A program made the translations under genes and the position numbers. DNA of 64,000 nt from positions 341,501 to 405,500 of the forward strand of contig JAPJBO010000085.1 in the NCBI GenBank assembly GCA_030068145.1. Reading direction: 5' to 3'. Positions 30,490 through 41,774 of the stretch are shown here, in pieces; positions within the stretch are counted from its first letter, which is position 1; each line of letters starts with the position of its first letter. This stretch comes from Diplonema papillatum. Taxonomy: Eukaryota > Euglenozoa > Diplonemea > Diplonemida > Diplonemidae. The notes beneath the pieces are model-generated. The model was not told the origin of the DNA and did no database searches. It was given only the letters and a program-made list of their open reading frames with translations.

Positions 30490-33400
30490 TGAAGTCGTCT
30501 GTAGGATCCACTACCATCAGTCTGACGAGGCTGTAAGTCGCTGCCTCCCAGCCAACGACACATGGGATCTACGACCATCAGTCTGACATGGCAGTAAGTC
30601 GATCAACGACACATGTGTGCCGCGTGATCGTGATGTTGTCTGCAGGATCCACGACCTTCAGTCTGGCGTGACTACAAATTGCTCTCCCGGTCAACGACAC
30701 ATGTGTGCCGCGTGATCGTGATGTTGTCTGCAGGATCCACGACCTTCAGTCTGGCGTGACTACAAATTGCTCTCCCGGTCAACGACACATGTGTGCCGCG
30801 TGATCGTGATGTTGTCAGCAGGATCCACGACCTTCAGTCTGACGTGACTACAAATTGCTCTCCCGGTCAACGACACATGTGTGCCGCGTGATCGTGATGT
30901 TGTCTGCAGGATCCACGACCTTCAGTCTGGCGTGACTACAAATTGCTCTCCCGGTCAACGACACATGTGTGCCGCGTGATCGTGATGTTGTCTGCAGGAT
31001 CCACGACCTTCAGTCTGGCGTGACTACAAATTGCTCTCCCGGTCAACGACACATGTGTGCCGCGTGATCGTGATGTTGTCTGCAGGATCCACGACCTTCA
31101 GTCTGACGTGACTACAAATTGCTCTCCCGGTCAACGACACATGTGTGCCGCGTGATCGTGATGTTGTCTGCAGGATCCACGACCTTCAGTCTGGCGTGAC
31201 TACAAATTGCTCTCCCGGTCAACGACACATGTGTGCCGCGTGATCGTGATGTTGTCTGCAGGATCCACGACCTTCAGTCTGACGTGACTACAAATTGCTC
31301 TCCCGGTCAACGACACATGTGTGCCGCGTGATCGTGATGTTGTCTGCAGGATCCACGACCTTCAGTCTGACGTGACTACAAATTGCTCTCCCGGTCAACG
31401 ACACATGTGTGCCGCGTGATCGTGATGTTGTCTGCAGGATCCACGACCTTCAGTCTGACGTGACTACAAATTGCTCTCCCGGTCAACGACACATGTGTGC
31501 CGCGTGATCGTGATGTTGTCTGCAGGATCCACGACCTTCAGTCTGGCGTGACTACAAATTGCTCTCCCGGTCAACGACACATGTGTGCCGCGTGATCGTG
31601 ATGTTGTCTGCAGGATCCACGACCTTCAGTCTGGCGTGACTACAAATTGCTCTCCCGGTCAACGACACATGTGTGCCGCGTGATCGTGATGTTGTCTGCA
31701 GGATCCACGACCTTCAGTCTGACGTGACTACAAATTGCTCTCCCGGTCAACGACACATGTGTGCCGCGTGATCGTGATGTTGTCTGCAGGATCCACGACC
31801 TTCAGTCTGGCGTGACTACAAATTGCTCTCCCGGTCAACGACACATGTGTGCCGCGTGATCGTGATGTTGTCTGCAGGATCCACGACCTTCAGTCTGGCG
31901 TGACTACAAATTGCTCTCCCGGTCAACGACACATGTGTGCCGCGTGATCGTGATGTTGTCTGCAGGATCCACGACCTTCAGTCTGACGTGACTACAAATT
32001 GCTCTCCCGGTCAACGACACATGTGTGCCGCGTGATCGTGATGTTGTCTGCAGGATCCACGACCTTCAGTCTGGCGTGACTACAAATTGCTCTCCCGGTC
32101 AACGACACATGTGTGCCGCGTGATCGTGATGTTGTCTGCAGGATCCACGACCTTCAGTCTGGCGTGACTACAAATTGCTCTCCCGGTCAACGACACATGT
32201 GTGCCGCGTGATCGTGATGTTGTCTGCAGGATCCACGACCTTCAGTCTGACGTGACTACAAATTGCTCTCCCGGTCAACGACACATGTGTGCCGCGTGAT
32301 CGTGATGTTGTCTGCAGGATCCACGACCTTCAGTCTGGCGTGACTACAAATTGCTCTCCCGGTCAACGACACATGTGTGCCGCGTGATCGTGATGTTGTC
32401 TGCAGGATCCACGACCTTCAGTCTGGCGTGACTACAAATTGCTCTCCCGGTCAACGACACATGTGTGCCGCGTGATCGTGATGTTGTCTGCAGGATCCAC
32501 GACCTTCAGTCTGGCGTGACTACAAATTGCTCTCCCGGTCAACGACACATGTGTGCCGCGTGATCGTGATGTTGTCTGCAGGATCCACGACCTTCAGTCT
32601 GGCGTGACTACAAATTGCTCTCCCGGTCAACGACACATGTGTGCCGCGTGATCGTGATGTTGTCTGCAGGATCCACGACCTTCAGTCTGGCGTGACTACA
32701 AATTGCTCTCCCGGTCAACGACACATGTGTGCCGCGTGATCGTGATGTTGTCTGCAGGATCCACGACCTTCAGTCTGACGTGACTACAAATTGCTCTCCC
32801 GGTCAACGACACATGTGTGCCGCGTGATCGTGATGTTGTCTGCAGGATCCACGACCTTCAGTCTGGCGTGACTACAAATTGCTCTCCCGGTCAACGACAC
32901 ATGTGTGCCGCGTGATCGTGATGTTGTCTGCAGGATCCACGACCTTCAGTCTGGCGTGACTACAAATTGCTCTCCCGGTCAACGACACATGTGTGCCGCG
33001 TGATCGTGATGTTGTCTGCAGGATCCACGACCTTCAGTCTGGCGTGACTACAAATTGCTCTCCCGGTCAACGACACATGTGTGCCGCGTGATCGTGATGT
33101 TGTCTGCAGGATCCACGACCTTCAGTCTGACGTGACTACAAATTGCTCTCCCGGTCAACGACACATGTGTGCCGCGTGATCGTGATGTTGTCTGCAGGAT
33201 CCACGACCTTCAGTCTGGCGTGACTACAAATTGCTCTCCCGGTCAACGACACATGTGTGCCGCGTGATCGTGATGTTGTCTGCAGGATCCACGACCTTCA
33301 GTCTGGCGTGACTACAAATTGCTCTCCCGGTCAACGACACATGTGTGCCGCGTGATCGTGATGTTGTCTGCAGGATCCACGACCTTCAGTCTGGCGTGAC

Positions 33401-34375
33401 TACAAATTGCTCTCCCGGTCAACGACACATGTGTGCCGCGTGATCGTGATGTTGTCAGCAGGATCCACGACCTTCAGTCTGACGTGACTACAAATTGCTC
33501 TCCCGGTCAACGACACATGTGTGCCGCGTGATCGTGATGTTGTCTGCAGGATCCACGACCTTCAGTCTGGCGTGACTACAAATTGCTCTCCCGGTCAACG
33601 ACACATGTGTGCCGCGTGATCGTGATGTTGTCTGCAGGATCCACGACCTTCAGTCTGGCGTGACTACAAATTGCTCTCCCGGTCAACGACACATGTGTGC
33701 CGCGTGATCGTGATGTTGTCTGCAGGATCCACGACCTTCAGTCTGACGTGACTACAAATTGCTCTCCCGGTCAACGACACATGTGTGCCGCGTGATCGTG
33801 ATGTTGTCTGCAGGATCCACGACCTTCAGTCTGGCGTGACTACAAATTGCTCTCCCGGTCAACGACACATGTGTGCCGCGTGATCGTGATGTTGTCTGCA
33901 GGATCCACGACCTTCAGTCTGGCGTGACTACAAATTGCTCTCCCGGTCAACGACACATGTGTGCCGCGTGATCGTGATGTTGTCTGCAGGATCCACGACC
34001 TTCAGTCTGGCGTGACTACAAATTGCTCTCCCGGTCAACGACACATGTGTGCCGCGTGATCGTGATGTTGTCTGCAGGATCCACGACCTTCAGTCTGGCG
34101 TGACTACAAATTGCTCTCCCGGTCAACGACACATGTGTGCCGCGTGATCGTGATGTTGTCTGCAGGATCCACGACCTTCAGTCTGACGTGACTACAAATT
34201 GCTCTCCCGGTCAACGACACATGTGTGCCGCGTGATCGTGATGTTGTCTGCAGGATCCACGACCTTCAGTCTGACGTGACTACAAATTGCTCTCCCGGTC
34301 AACGACACATGTGTGCCGCATGACCTTGAAGTCGTCCGATCGAACAGGCTGCTCTCTGGTCAACAACACATCCAA
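30490..34375. repeat. 88-bp satellite array, about 43 units
   Basis: The unit runs from GATCGTGATGTTGTCTGCAG, GATCCACGACCTTCAGTCTG, (G or A)CGTGACTACAAATTGCTC, TCCCGGTCAACGACACATG to TGTGCCGCGT. Period checked at 30626 to 30714 (88). Two substitution classes alternate along the array: G or A in TCTGRCGTG, and a rare TCAGCAG in place of TCTGCAG in two units about 30 units apart. A G-G-A trimer pattern recurs. Both edges (30490-30620 and 34320-34375) are decayed units. Each unit contains adjoining CTGCAG and GGATCC sites. Stops in all frames make it non-coding. Confidence 0.95.
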
Positions 34376-35130
34376 TAGCGTCTCGGCAGGGTTCACGACC
34401 TTCGGTGAAAGAAAGCGGGCATTCGGTAAGAACAATGGTGGGTCGCCAACTCTTTGCCAGTCAGAAAAAAACGAGGTTGAATTTGTACTTCGCTTCTTCG
34501 CACGGCGCGGGAGGGGGCGAGCTTTTAATAGAACAGACAGCGGCGGGGGGGAGAGGGGCGGACTCGCGGTGGAGGCGAGCAGCGCATGGAGGCGAAAGGA
34601 AAAATAAGAATGAAGCCTACTCTTCGTGGTCTTTTGCATGAGGTTCTTGGACTCAGATGGAGGTCAGTTTTGTCCGCTTCGAAAGGATAAGCATGACACT
34701 GTGTGGCGCTGATGGCACGCGGGTACTAGCTGCTTGTCCGCTCTTCTCAATTCCAAAGTATGCGGACAGCTATGCTGCACCGCTTACTACAACGGATGCA
34801 TAGGTGTCCAGGTCTACTGGTCAACACTGCGTCGCTTTAACCCATCTCCGGAATCTGGAACATCAACGAGATAACGGAGCAAGCAGCATGGTGAAAGCCA
34901 TACGGTGAAATACGTCATGCTGTCCGCGCGTACAGGGAATAAACCTCGTTGCGGAAAACACGCGCCACCGCTAGGCTAATTGGCAAAAGAGGGTTTTGAT
35001 AAAGTCGAAAGCCCGAGAACAAGCTTTGCTGTTCCAGCCTGCACGTGCCTCCAGCACAACGGGCCAGCAGCGTTGGGCGTCCCGCTCCGTTCTACATTCA
35101 CAAAGCTGAAAACGAAAGAAGATTTCTAGG
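34376..35130. other. Intergenic, no gene recognised
   Basis: The frames here show no recognised domain. It is GC-moderate with a G-run and an A-run and no repeat I could match. Confidence 0.4.
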
Positions 35131-35137
35131 TGGGGGG

Positions 35138-35275
35138 GGGAAGCGAGAACGTGCTTGGAATGCAGCTCAACCCTTTGTCCTGTCTGCACCGCGTTTCAGT
35201 CCTTCACGCCACGAACAGTCGGCGGACCATCGTCAGCGCGGATCGGCCAGGTGGCTGTTCGTAACTCGCCATAGC
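35138..35275 (+). repeat. Dispersed repeat family A, diverged copy
   Basis: A G-run, AGCGAGAACGTGCTTGGAATG, CTGTCTGCACCGCGTTTCAG and CACGCCACGAACAGTCGGCG, then GGTGGCTGTTCGTAACTCG. The order and spacing of family A are kept, with more substitutions and a deletion than other copies. Confidence 0.6.
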
Positions 35276-35474
35276 GGAGGAAAGGCAAGAGTAACGCCGC
35301 AACGAAAACCCCCAATGCAATCGAGCTATCAAAAGCTCTGAGCGGGCGCGGCGCTCTCTTATTCGAAATCCGGGACACCGCGAGAGTAGGGCAAGAAGTG
35401 CGTAGTCTTGTTGCAGAAATTGAAGAAAGGGAAACAGAGCTGTTGTGTAAATAGCTGCACGGTCTCCTCTACGT

Positions 35475-35690
35475 CGGTGAAGCGTCCAGTCGTCGTCATC
35501 TGTGTACGACGGGAAGTGTGCCCTCCGCCAGCGCTGCCGCCGCGCCGGCAGCGCTGGCGTCGGGCGACGTGTGCAGCGGCGCACCGGACTTCCGGGGAAG
35601 CATGGCCATCATGCCCTCCCCATCATGCCCTCCCCATCATGCCCTCCTGGCCGGCAAATTCGCTCAAAGTCCTGTCGACCCTTCCCCTTT
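35475..35690 (-). pseudogene. 3'-end echo of the coiled-coil gene
   Basis: A same-strand, decayed copy of 35880-36075, the C-terminal coding part of the gene upstream. Matched blocks include GTCGTCATCTGTGTACGACG against GTCGTCGTCGGTGTACGACG, the GCCGCGCCGGCAGCGCTGGC block, TTCCGGGGAAGCATG and GGCCGGCAAATTCGC. A 15-bp unit, CATCATGCCCTCCCC, has expanded to three copies inside it (about 35608-35652). It cannot encode the parent's sequence in a continuous frame. Confidence 0.75.
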
Positions 35691-35831
35691 GACTCTACGC
35701 CACGTTTCCCGGGTACTGCAGCGGTGCCCAGCTCTCTGCCTCTGGATCCAAGGACGTCGAAAAGCATCTGGACTGAGACCAGCGTCTAACGGTCTGCTCT
35801 AGTAGTTTCTTCAAGACGTTCTTCTCTACGT

Positions 35832-36797
35832 TCAGTAGTTCCGCCTCGAATTCGCCATTTGAAGCGTCCAAGGCGCGACTGCGCGAAGCTGCTCGTCGTC
35901 GTCGGTGTACGACGGCTGGGATGCGTAGCGGCCGGGGGGTGCGGAAGCGTAGCCGCCCGTCGCCGCGCCGGCGGCGCTGGCGCCGGGCGACGTGAGCGGC
36001 GGCGCGCAGTACTTCCGGGCGAGCATGACCATCATGTCCTCCTCGTGGCCGGCGAATTCGCGCAGGATGGCGTCGACCTCCGAGATCTTGGCCGGGTTGT
36101 GCACCGAGTAGAACTGCACCAGCTGCTGCCTGTACCGGTCCTGCGACCGCCCCACGCCACCACCACCGCCACTGGCGCCGGGCGGCGACCGCTGCCCGCC
36201 GAACAGCGGCGCGATCTGCGCGACGCGGCTCTGCCCGGCGGGGCTGCCGCCCAGCACCATCCCCGGCGTGCTGCCGTGGGCGTCGGGCAGGGCGCCGCCG
36301 CCGCTGGTTCCCGGGCGCTCGCCGCCGGCTATCTTCCGCGCGGTGCTCGATCGGTACTTCTCCGCCGGCATTTGGCCCGTCGTCCGCATGTGCTGCTGCT
36401 GCAGCTCTTTGTTGCGCTCCAGAGCGACCTCGAAGTCGTACGCGAGGTGGTGCAACTCTTCTTCACTCTGCTTCAGGTGCTCTTTGAGTTGTTTTATGTA
36501 GCTGTCTTGCTCCAGCGACGCTTGCTTCGAACGCAGGTTCTCCACCTGCGCCTGCGCAAGCTGGTTGCACAAGTTGGCGAGGGTCTCTTTCAGGCTGTTA
36601 ACCTCCTCTTGGAACTTCGTAATCTCCTGCTTGTACGCCTCCTTCTGCGCCTCCAGCTCCTTCTTCTTCAGGCGCTCGAACTCGACGTGGTCCTTGATCT
36701 CTTCGAAGTCGATGGCGACCTCAAACACGTTGTCGCAGTGGGGGCACGACGTGGCCGTAAATGTCGGTGCCGGTTGCAAACGGAGCTCGAGGGCATC
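35832..36797 (-). CDS. Coiled-coil protein with C-terminal FYxxxNPxKxxxVD motif
   Basis: The frame after the acceptor-like CGACAG (36798-36800) begins DALELRLQPAPTFT. It contains a C-x2-C pair (SCPHCDNVF), a long acidic-basic coiled coil (from about IDFEEIKDHVEFERL through KELQQQHMRTTG), a Gly/Pro/Ser-rich linker, and a C-terminal motif RQQLVQFYSVHNPAKISEV followed by DAILREFAGHEEDMMVMLARKY. That motif (aromatic FY, NPxK, VDxxL, G-x-EE, L-x-x-KY) is one I associate with kinetoplastid coiled-coil proteins, hence the euglenozoan suggestion. The ATG one base after the AG is in the wrong frame, and no in-frame ATG precedes the coiled coil, so a 5' exon must exist. Function is unknown. A cytoskeletal or flagellar role would be a guess. 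Confidence 0.75.
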   Translation of the reverse strand, partial: DALELRLQPAPTFTATSCPHCDNVFEVAIDFEEIKDHVEFERLKKKELEAQKEAYKQEITKFQEEVNSLKETLANLCNQLAQAQVENLRSKQASLEQDSYIKQLKEHLKQSEEELHHLAYDFEVALERNKELQQQHMRTTGQMPAEKYRSSTARKIAGGERPGTSGGGALPDAHGSTPGMVLGGSPAGQSRVAQIAPLFGGQRSPPGASGGGGGVGRSQDRYRQQLVQFYSVHNPAKISEVDAILREFAGHEEDMMVMLARKYCAPPLTSPGASAAGAATGGYASAPPGRYASQPSYTDDDEQLRAVAPWTLQMANSRRNY

Positions 36798-36907
36798 CTG
36801 TCGCGCGTTGGTTTTTTTCTCGCGTGGGTTTGAAAGTCTTAGCTTGACGGCAAGTGGGCAGCGCCCTGCAGAGCCCAGTACAAAGTCAGGCTTTGATAGG
36901 CCCGACA

Positions 36908-38030
36908 AGACTCAAGCGTGTCTCCGTAGGATCCGTAGTAAGATCCGATAAAACTCAAGTGTGTCATATATCGCTCCAATAAGCTTCAAGTGTGTTCTTC
37001 GCAGGATCCGATAAGACTGGGATGTGCTTTAGCAAGATCGTAATATCCGATAAAACAAGTGTGACATGGCTAGTTCCAATAAATTTTCAAGTGTGTTCGC
37101 ATAGGATCCGAGAAGACTCAAGTGAGCCTTCGTATAAGAACCGACAATAATTCACCCTGACAAGACTCACCCTGTGCCTTCGTCAGATCCGGTCTCATGC
37201 GTCGTGGAACACACGTTGAGACTCCTTGGTACAAAACAGGAAGCAGACCTGGGTGATCGGAAGTCCCTCCGTATCAGCGACTGAGAGAGTGCCGGCGGGC
37301 GCATAGGCATGTGGATCGCCCCGTAGACCAGAAGAAGGTGCGATAGGAGACCCCGGCCCCGCGGGAGGCCCGAGGCCTTTGGAGTCAATACCTCCCAAGC
37401 TCGCCCCCAGGCTGGGTGGACCCCGGCCAGGGGCCGCTTCCGACATTGATGCCCGGGAGGACCTGTTGCCCTCGGGGCGGGGGCTATATGGGTTCGGCTT
37501 TTTGTTCTTTTTTTACCCTTCCTTTAGCTTTTTTCTTCTTTTCTTCGCGCGTTGCCCTGTTGATGTACGGGTTCCCGGCGATTTGCAGCAGTCCTTACCT
37601 ACATTGTTCTGTCGGCCAGAGGCTTTTAGCCTAGGAGAGCTATTGCGGTTAAGTGCACGGCCCGATGCAAGAGAATGAGATCTCCCCTGTTTTTGCCATG
37701 CACATCCACAAGACACCCTACTACACGAAGAAAGTGCAGCTTTCCAGGATAGGTAACCCTGTCCCCGCGTGAAGCGTTTCAAGGGTCAACCCTTCCTTCA
37801 AAAAGAGACGACTGCATCATCCGGGGCCTGTGGACATGGTCAACAGGATCGTCAATGTGTCACCACTTCAGATCTCTGCATCCGGGTTGCGGACTGTTCA
37901 CGCATTCTCTTTCGGCAATCCTGCACGTCCGAGCAAGCTCGTCAGTGGCAGCTTTGAGGCGAGCAATTACACCTTGCCTTAGGACCGACTGACCCGGTGG
38001 GACTCACTTATATCCGGAAGTCAGGCCGTT
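36908..38030. other. Intergenic with short GC-rich local repeats
   Basis: From 36920 to 37180 the phrases AGGATCCG/AAGATCCG, ATAAGACTCAAG and CAAGTGTG recur at irregular 40-60-bp spacing, an imperfect tandem array of about five units. The rest has no supported gene. Confidence 0.5.
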
Positions 38031-38037
38031 GCGCTCT

Positions 38038-38105
38038 CACAGTTTCACTGAGGGAGTTGATGCACCACAAAAAAGTCGATTAGAGAACTTAACACAGCAT
38101 CAGGC
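38038..38105. repeat. Paralogue of RPP30 upstream DNA; empty site for family E
   Basis: ACAGTTTCACTGAGGGAGTT, GATGCACCACAAAAAAGTCG and TTAGAGAACTTAACACAGC match 30044-30080 joined to 30275-30300, lacking the 180-bp insert. It marks either a dispersed repeat or a displaced copy of the RPP30 5' flank. Confidence 0.65.
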
Positions 38106-38605
38106 TGCGTGTTAGTCGTATCCTGGGGCCCCTCCGTCTCCACCTCCCCGTGCGACGATGCCAGCGTCTTCTTCGTTGGTGTTGGTGTCGGTTTTGTGCG
38201 CAGAGCAATGCTGGTACTTACCGCCTTCCTTTACCGGGGGTCGAATGTAGAGGCATGAATGGCCCTCGACGTATCTGATTTCTCTTTTGAGAAGCTCCCG
38301 GCTGTTCGCTGCAAGTTCAACAACAAACCTGGTTGAGGCTCGAAGAATGGGCAGAAAAGACCCACAGAAGAAGTGTGAACACGGGTTTTTTTTGCCTAGA
38401 GGCTTTCGTGTTCTTCTGCAGATGCTTTGAGCTAATCTGTGTCTGGGAAGCTTGGACGCCACAACCCCACGGGCGGGTCTGGCAGTCAATTCGACGCACT
38501 TCCACGGGACATGGGTGCCGTCGGGCGAGCAGCTGGTGGAGCCCTACACGCGGGGGACCTCGTTGCCTCGGTTCCCGGTGCAGCTTCCGCTTCCGCGGAT
38601 ACGTG
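38106..38605. other. Intergenic, no gene recognised
   Basis: No repeat or gene recognised. The plus-strand frames in this region are short and overlap the following tandem duplication. Confidence 0.4.
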
Positions 38606-38608
38606 CGC

Positions 38609-38845
38609 CACACCCTTTGGCTTGTTTTGGTGTGTTCTCGGGAAAGGTCAGCGCGGTGGCGGTGACCACGAGAACACATACAGTGGTGGGTGGTGGGAGG
38701 CCCTGGGACTGCTAAGGCGAGACTAATCACACCCTTTGACTTGTTTTGATGTGTTCTCGGGAAAGGTCAGCGCGGTGGCGGTGACCACGAGAACACATAC
38801 AAGTGGGTGGGGAGAGGCCCTGGGACTGCTAAGGTGGGGCTAACC
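38609..38845. repeat. Tandem duplication, about 118 bp x 2
   Basis: CACACCCTTTGGCTTG, GTGTTCTCGGGAAAGGTCAG, GTGGCGGTGACCACGAGAAC and GGCCCTGGGACTGCTAAGG occur twice with small changes. Each unit has the inverted pair GTGTTCTCG and CGAGAACAC at about 46-bp spacing, so it could form a hairpin. Confidence 0.85.
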
Positions 38846-39090
38846 CCGTCCCTGTCCCTCCCAGGGAACCGGAATGTCGCTAGATGCACTTGTCCTCGAC
38901 CTATCCTCGCCCGGTCAGGCGCGTCGTCATGTCATGCGTGGAAGGACCTGGCAGGAAGGAAAAAGGGCGGTTGGCCTCAAAGTACACGTGCAGAGAAAAA
39001 GGAGGGAGAACAAAGAAGAAAAAAAGGAACATATAAACGAACAGTAGCTGAGAGACGGCAGGATGAAAAAAAAAAAAAAAAAAAAGACAG

Positions 39091-39182
39091 GCGCTTCGTT
39101 TTGTTTGTGCGTGCCGGTTGATCGTTTTCCCACTTGTATTTATCCTGTGTGTATTCAGGTAAGAAATTCTGATCAACCACCA
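39091..39182 (+). repeat. Dispersed repeat family L, copy 1
   Basis: GCGCTTCGTTTTGTTTGTGC and GTGCCGGTTGATCG, ending at AATTCTGATCAACC. The outer GGTTGATC and GATCAACC are inverted, so the core can fold back. Other copies lie at 39577-39665 and 46381-46468. An A-run of about 20 precedes it. Confidence 0.7.
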
Positions 39183-39576
39183 AAACACGCTGCCTACGTC
39201 TTTTTAGCCTGCACAATACATTGAAGGGCAACCCACAAGATTGTTAGTACTAAAAAATAGAGGTCCGCGCATACAAAGGTTCCGTGCAGCCCCCCTTCGA
39301 CGGATTCTATTCACTAATTTCTTTCTTGACTCTTTTTTTTGAGAGTATTTTTGAGGTTTAAAGGACCGGTGTTTTATTAGAGTTGTCTGGCTGGGAGTCA
39401 AAGAGTAAGGGGGGGAACGGGGGAAGTGGATGTTGCTGATGTCGGGCGATTTCTCACCACGACATGGAACCGGATTGGAAGTCTCCTAACGCGTTCTAGG
39501 GTGCCTTGGACTACGTGGGGTGGCGGCGTCGTGTTTCAGAGTCAAAGCTTTAGCTGGCGGTTCGTATCACGGGGGG

Positions 39577-39665
39577 GCGCTTCGTTTTGTTTGAACGTGC
39601 TGATTGATCAACTTCGCACTTGTTTTTACCCTGCTTCTCGTCAGGCTCGCAATCCCCAGGACACG
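39577..39665 (+). repeat. Dispersed repeat family L, copy 2
   Basis: GCGCTTCGTTTTGTTTGAAC, GTGCTGATTGATCAAC and TTTTTACCCTGCTTCTCGTC follow the same order as copies 1 and 3, more diverged. The 190-bp duplicated segment starts 20 bp after it. Confidence 0.6.
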
Positions 39666-39685
39666 CTGGCTACATGCATTGTAGG

Positions 39686-39875
39686 CAACTCGCAAGATTG
39701 CTGGCACTAAAAACCCGAGTTTGGGCCGATAACTCCACGCTTCGGCACTAGACTAGCTTGATCGTCGCGCTCAGGCGCGCGTTTGGTAGTTCGAACTTGA
39801 TGCGCAGCAACATGTGCGTGGGTGCGCGTGTGCGTGTGACGATAGACAGGCACAAGTCGCTACTGACTATCTCTT
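39686..39875 (+). repeat. 190-bp segment identical to 13126-13315
   Basis: Same sequence as the copy at 13126 by eye. The two loci then diverge on both sides: CGCACGCGTCGTGCG follows here, AACGTGCTCTTAGCTG follows there. The ends of identity mark the copied unit. Confidence 0.85.
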
Positions 39876-40414
39876 CGCACGCGTCGTGCGGGCTTCGTTG
39901 TCTGCCCCCCGACTGTACTGTTTATCTCCGGTGCGCGTTTCACGTCCACTGCGGAGTCTGACGAGCCGAGGACTCAGCCTCCATTTCTCCTCGCGGGTTG
40001 TTCTGGCCGGGGCCTCGATTCGTCTCGGATCCACCTTTTGCGTCTCCGCCTGCTCGTTTTCGCCGGTTGGAAACGCAGGCTGTCCCCGAATGCCACTAAT
40101 AACTGTATTAGTGCCATTACGGGCGCGGGCAAAAACCTCAACTTTGAATTATAGCTGTCCCCTTCTTTGGCCGCGTTGCTTTTTCTCTTCTTGTTTTTTT
40201 GCCCTCCCCCTTTTGTTTAATACTTCCGGGCAGGGAATTCTGATCAACTGCCACAACACGCGGCGCCGACGTAAAAAGCGTTTCGAGAGGGCGACTGCAG
40301 AATTGCGAATACCGGTTTTGAATGATGGGCTTGGCGGCTTCCACACCTAGATTTCCGACAAAAGGGAAGGAGTCGGGTTATCCGTTGTTCTCGTTTCGCA
40401 AGGCTCCGGATAGA
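39876..40414. other. Intergenic, no gene recognised
   Basis: Contains another GAATTCTGATCAACTGCC end (about 40228-40245), a likely family L fragment. No gene is supported. Confidence 0.45.
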
Positions 40415-40423
40415 CCGTGATGG

Positions 40424-40575
40424 TTTGGGTTCGTTTTGGGTTAGAATGCAAAGTATATGTCGCGATAATCTGCATCGCCGGCATCGCGGTTATCTCTTCG
40501 CACGCGACGGATCATGCGTTTGCCTTTTCCGCTCGTCTTGATCATCGCGAGGCGCGCGTTTGGTGCTTCGCTTCT
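40424..40575 (+). mobile_element. SINE-like family E, copy 2, with a 9-bp target-site duplication
   Basis: Starts TTTGGGTTCGTTTTGGGTTA and continues AGAATGCAAAGTATATGTCG, GCGGTTATCTCTTCGCAC and CGCTCGTCTTGATCATCG, parallel to copy 1 at 30090. It is flanked by CCGTGATGG at 40415-40423 and 40576-40584. It ends about 30 bp earlier than copy 1. The surrounding DNA (GATAGACCGTGATGG, then ACCGCAG) belongs to the low-copy family also present at 6440-6590, so the insertion point lies inside an older repeat. Confidence 0.78.
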
Positions 40576-40584
40576 CCGTGATGG

Positions 40585-41235
40585 ACCGCAGTATACAGCT
40601 CCAGACAATTCTACGCAGGTCTAGGGGATAGGGATGGACCTGATAGACCGCGGTGGACCGTGATGCACTGTGACAGCGGGCAATTCGATGCGGTTCCAGG
40701 AGATAGGCCGGCCTACGTTCGTGTTTCCGACGATCCCGCGTGTTTTTGCTTCTCGCGATAACTAGTGTAGTGGTGGGGCAGGGCGCTGCCCGTTCCCTCT
40801 CATGCGGCCTGCTGTCCCATCGTCTGCCGCGTCGGCGACTGTGTCTTGAAGTTCCACCCTTCAAGGAACGCCAGGCCGATGAGAATCGACCGCTGGCCTT
40901 CATTGTAAGGGACGGAAGCTCGTGGACCAAGCAGGGATGTACCAGTACGACAGTGCTACGAAAATACTACCGTAGGAAGCGAATCGGTGGCGAAGCCAAG
41001 CAATCTTTTTCGCATTTCGTTCTCGCTGGATAGCCATTCGACGGTGCAAAGCAACGCAGAAAAGGTAAGCAACGATTCCCGTTCATCCGCGAACGTCGTG
41101 ACACCTCGGAACACTGAACATCGGGGGGCAAATGCGAGCGAAGACCAGAGGAATGCGATCAAACACAGTGCCGTTCTTGCTGGGCTCACTCTGCTACACA
41201 AACGAAAAACAGGCGCATCTGCCACACTGTCTGCC
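40585..41235. other. Intergenic, no gene recognised
   Basis: About 40620-40710 repeats 6500-6590 (CAGACCGCGGTGGACCGTGA, GGGCAATTCGATGCGGTTCC). A plus-strand frame near 40987-41259 has no recognisable features. Confidence 0.45.
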
Positions 41236-41425
41236 CTTTTAGAGTTAAAGTTCGCTTGAAATTCCGGGGGTTTAGGGTCTCCGTGTGACCGTTCATGAAT
41301 GGATTCTCTTAGAGCAAGAAAGGGCTATGTGGTTACGGGTTGTATATTTAGTGCACGCTTTCGTTATGGGTTATGGCTAGCCATGTCCGGGACTGTTTGT
41401 GACCGACACCAAGTACTTTGTCGGC
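41236..41425 (+). repeat. Dispersed repeat family I, copy 2
   Basis: TAGAGTTAAAGTTCGCTTGA, TTCTCTTAGAGCAAG and CCGGGACTGTTTGTGACC with GACACCAAGTAC, as at 24340-24465 but with a 60-bp insertion between the second and third blocks. Confidence 0.65.
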
Positions 41426-41774
41426 TCGTGATTAAGCTAGTGCTCGATCTTCCACGTTCCAATTTCTTTCTAGATACTAAGACAGGCTCTTTTTCCTCTT
41501 TTTCGAATGATGGTTCCTTGAGAGTTCTCAGAGTTTAAACTTTCTTTAGCAGGACTCGTGCACGTGTGCCACTGTCGGTGTCGCCCCAGTAGACAACAAA
41601 AGGGACGCCTCCATGTAGTTTGAATACTCTCGTTCACCGTTCGCAGTGTTCCGTTGATTTTTCTCCTCCTTTCTTTTCTCTTGGTGCTGCCCCCTCAACG
41701 ACGGCAGACTAGCACCCGGAAGGGGTTGCTTCCTTTTCGGGCGGCTATCAATTTCTTCCCCTGTCGGCCCAAGT

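Larger units (their letters stand above)
38846..39685. other. Intergenic with family L copies, no gene recognised
   Basis: Holds the A-run at 39066-39085 and the family L copies at 39091 and 39577. The remaining stretches have no coding support. Confidence 0.5.

Noticed and set aside
30490-34375. CRISPR array
   Set aside because: The 88-bp units are contiguous with no unique spacers, so it is a satellite.
36798-36908. Longer start of the coiled-coil protein at 36908
   Set aside because: It begins at TTG rather than ATG and lies beyond an acceptor-like AG; a 5' exon is more likely.
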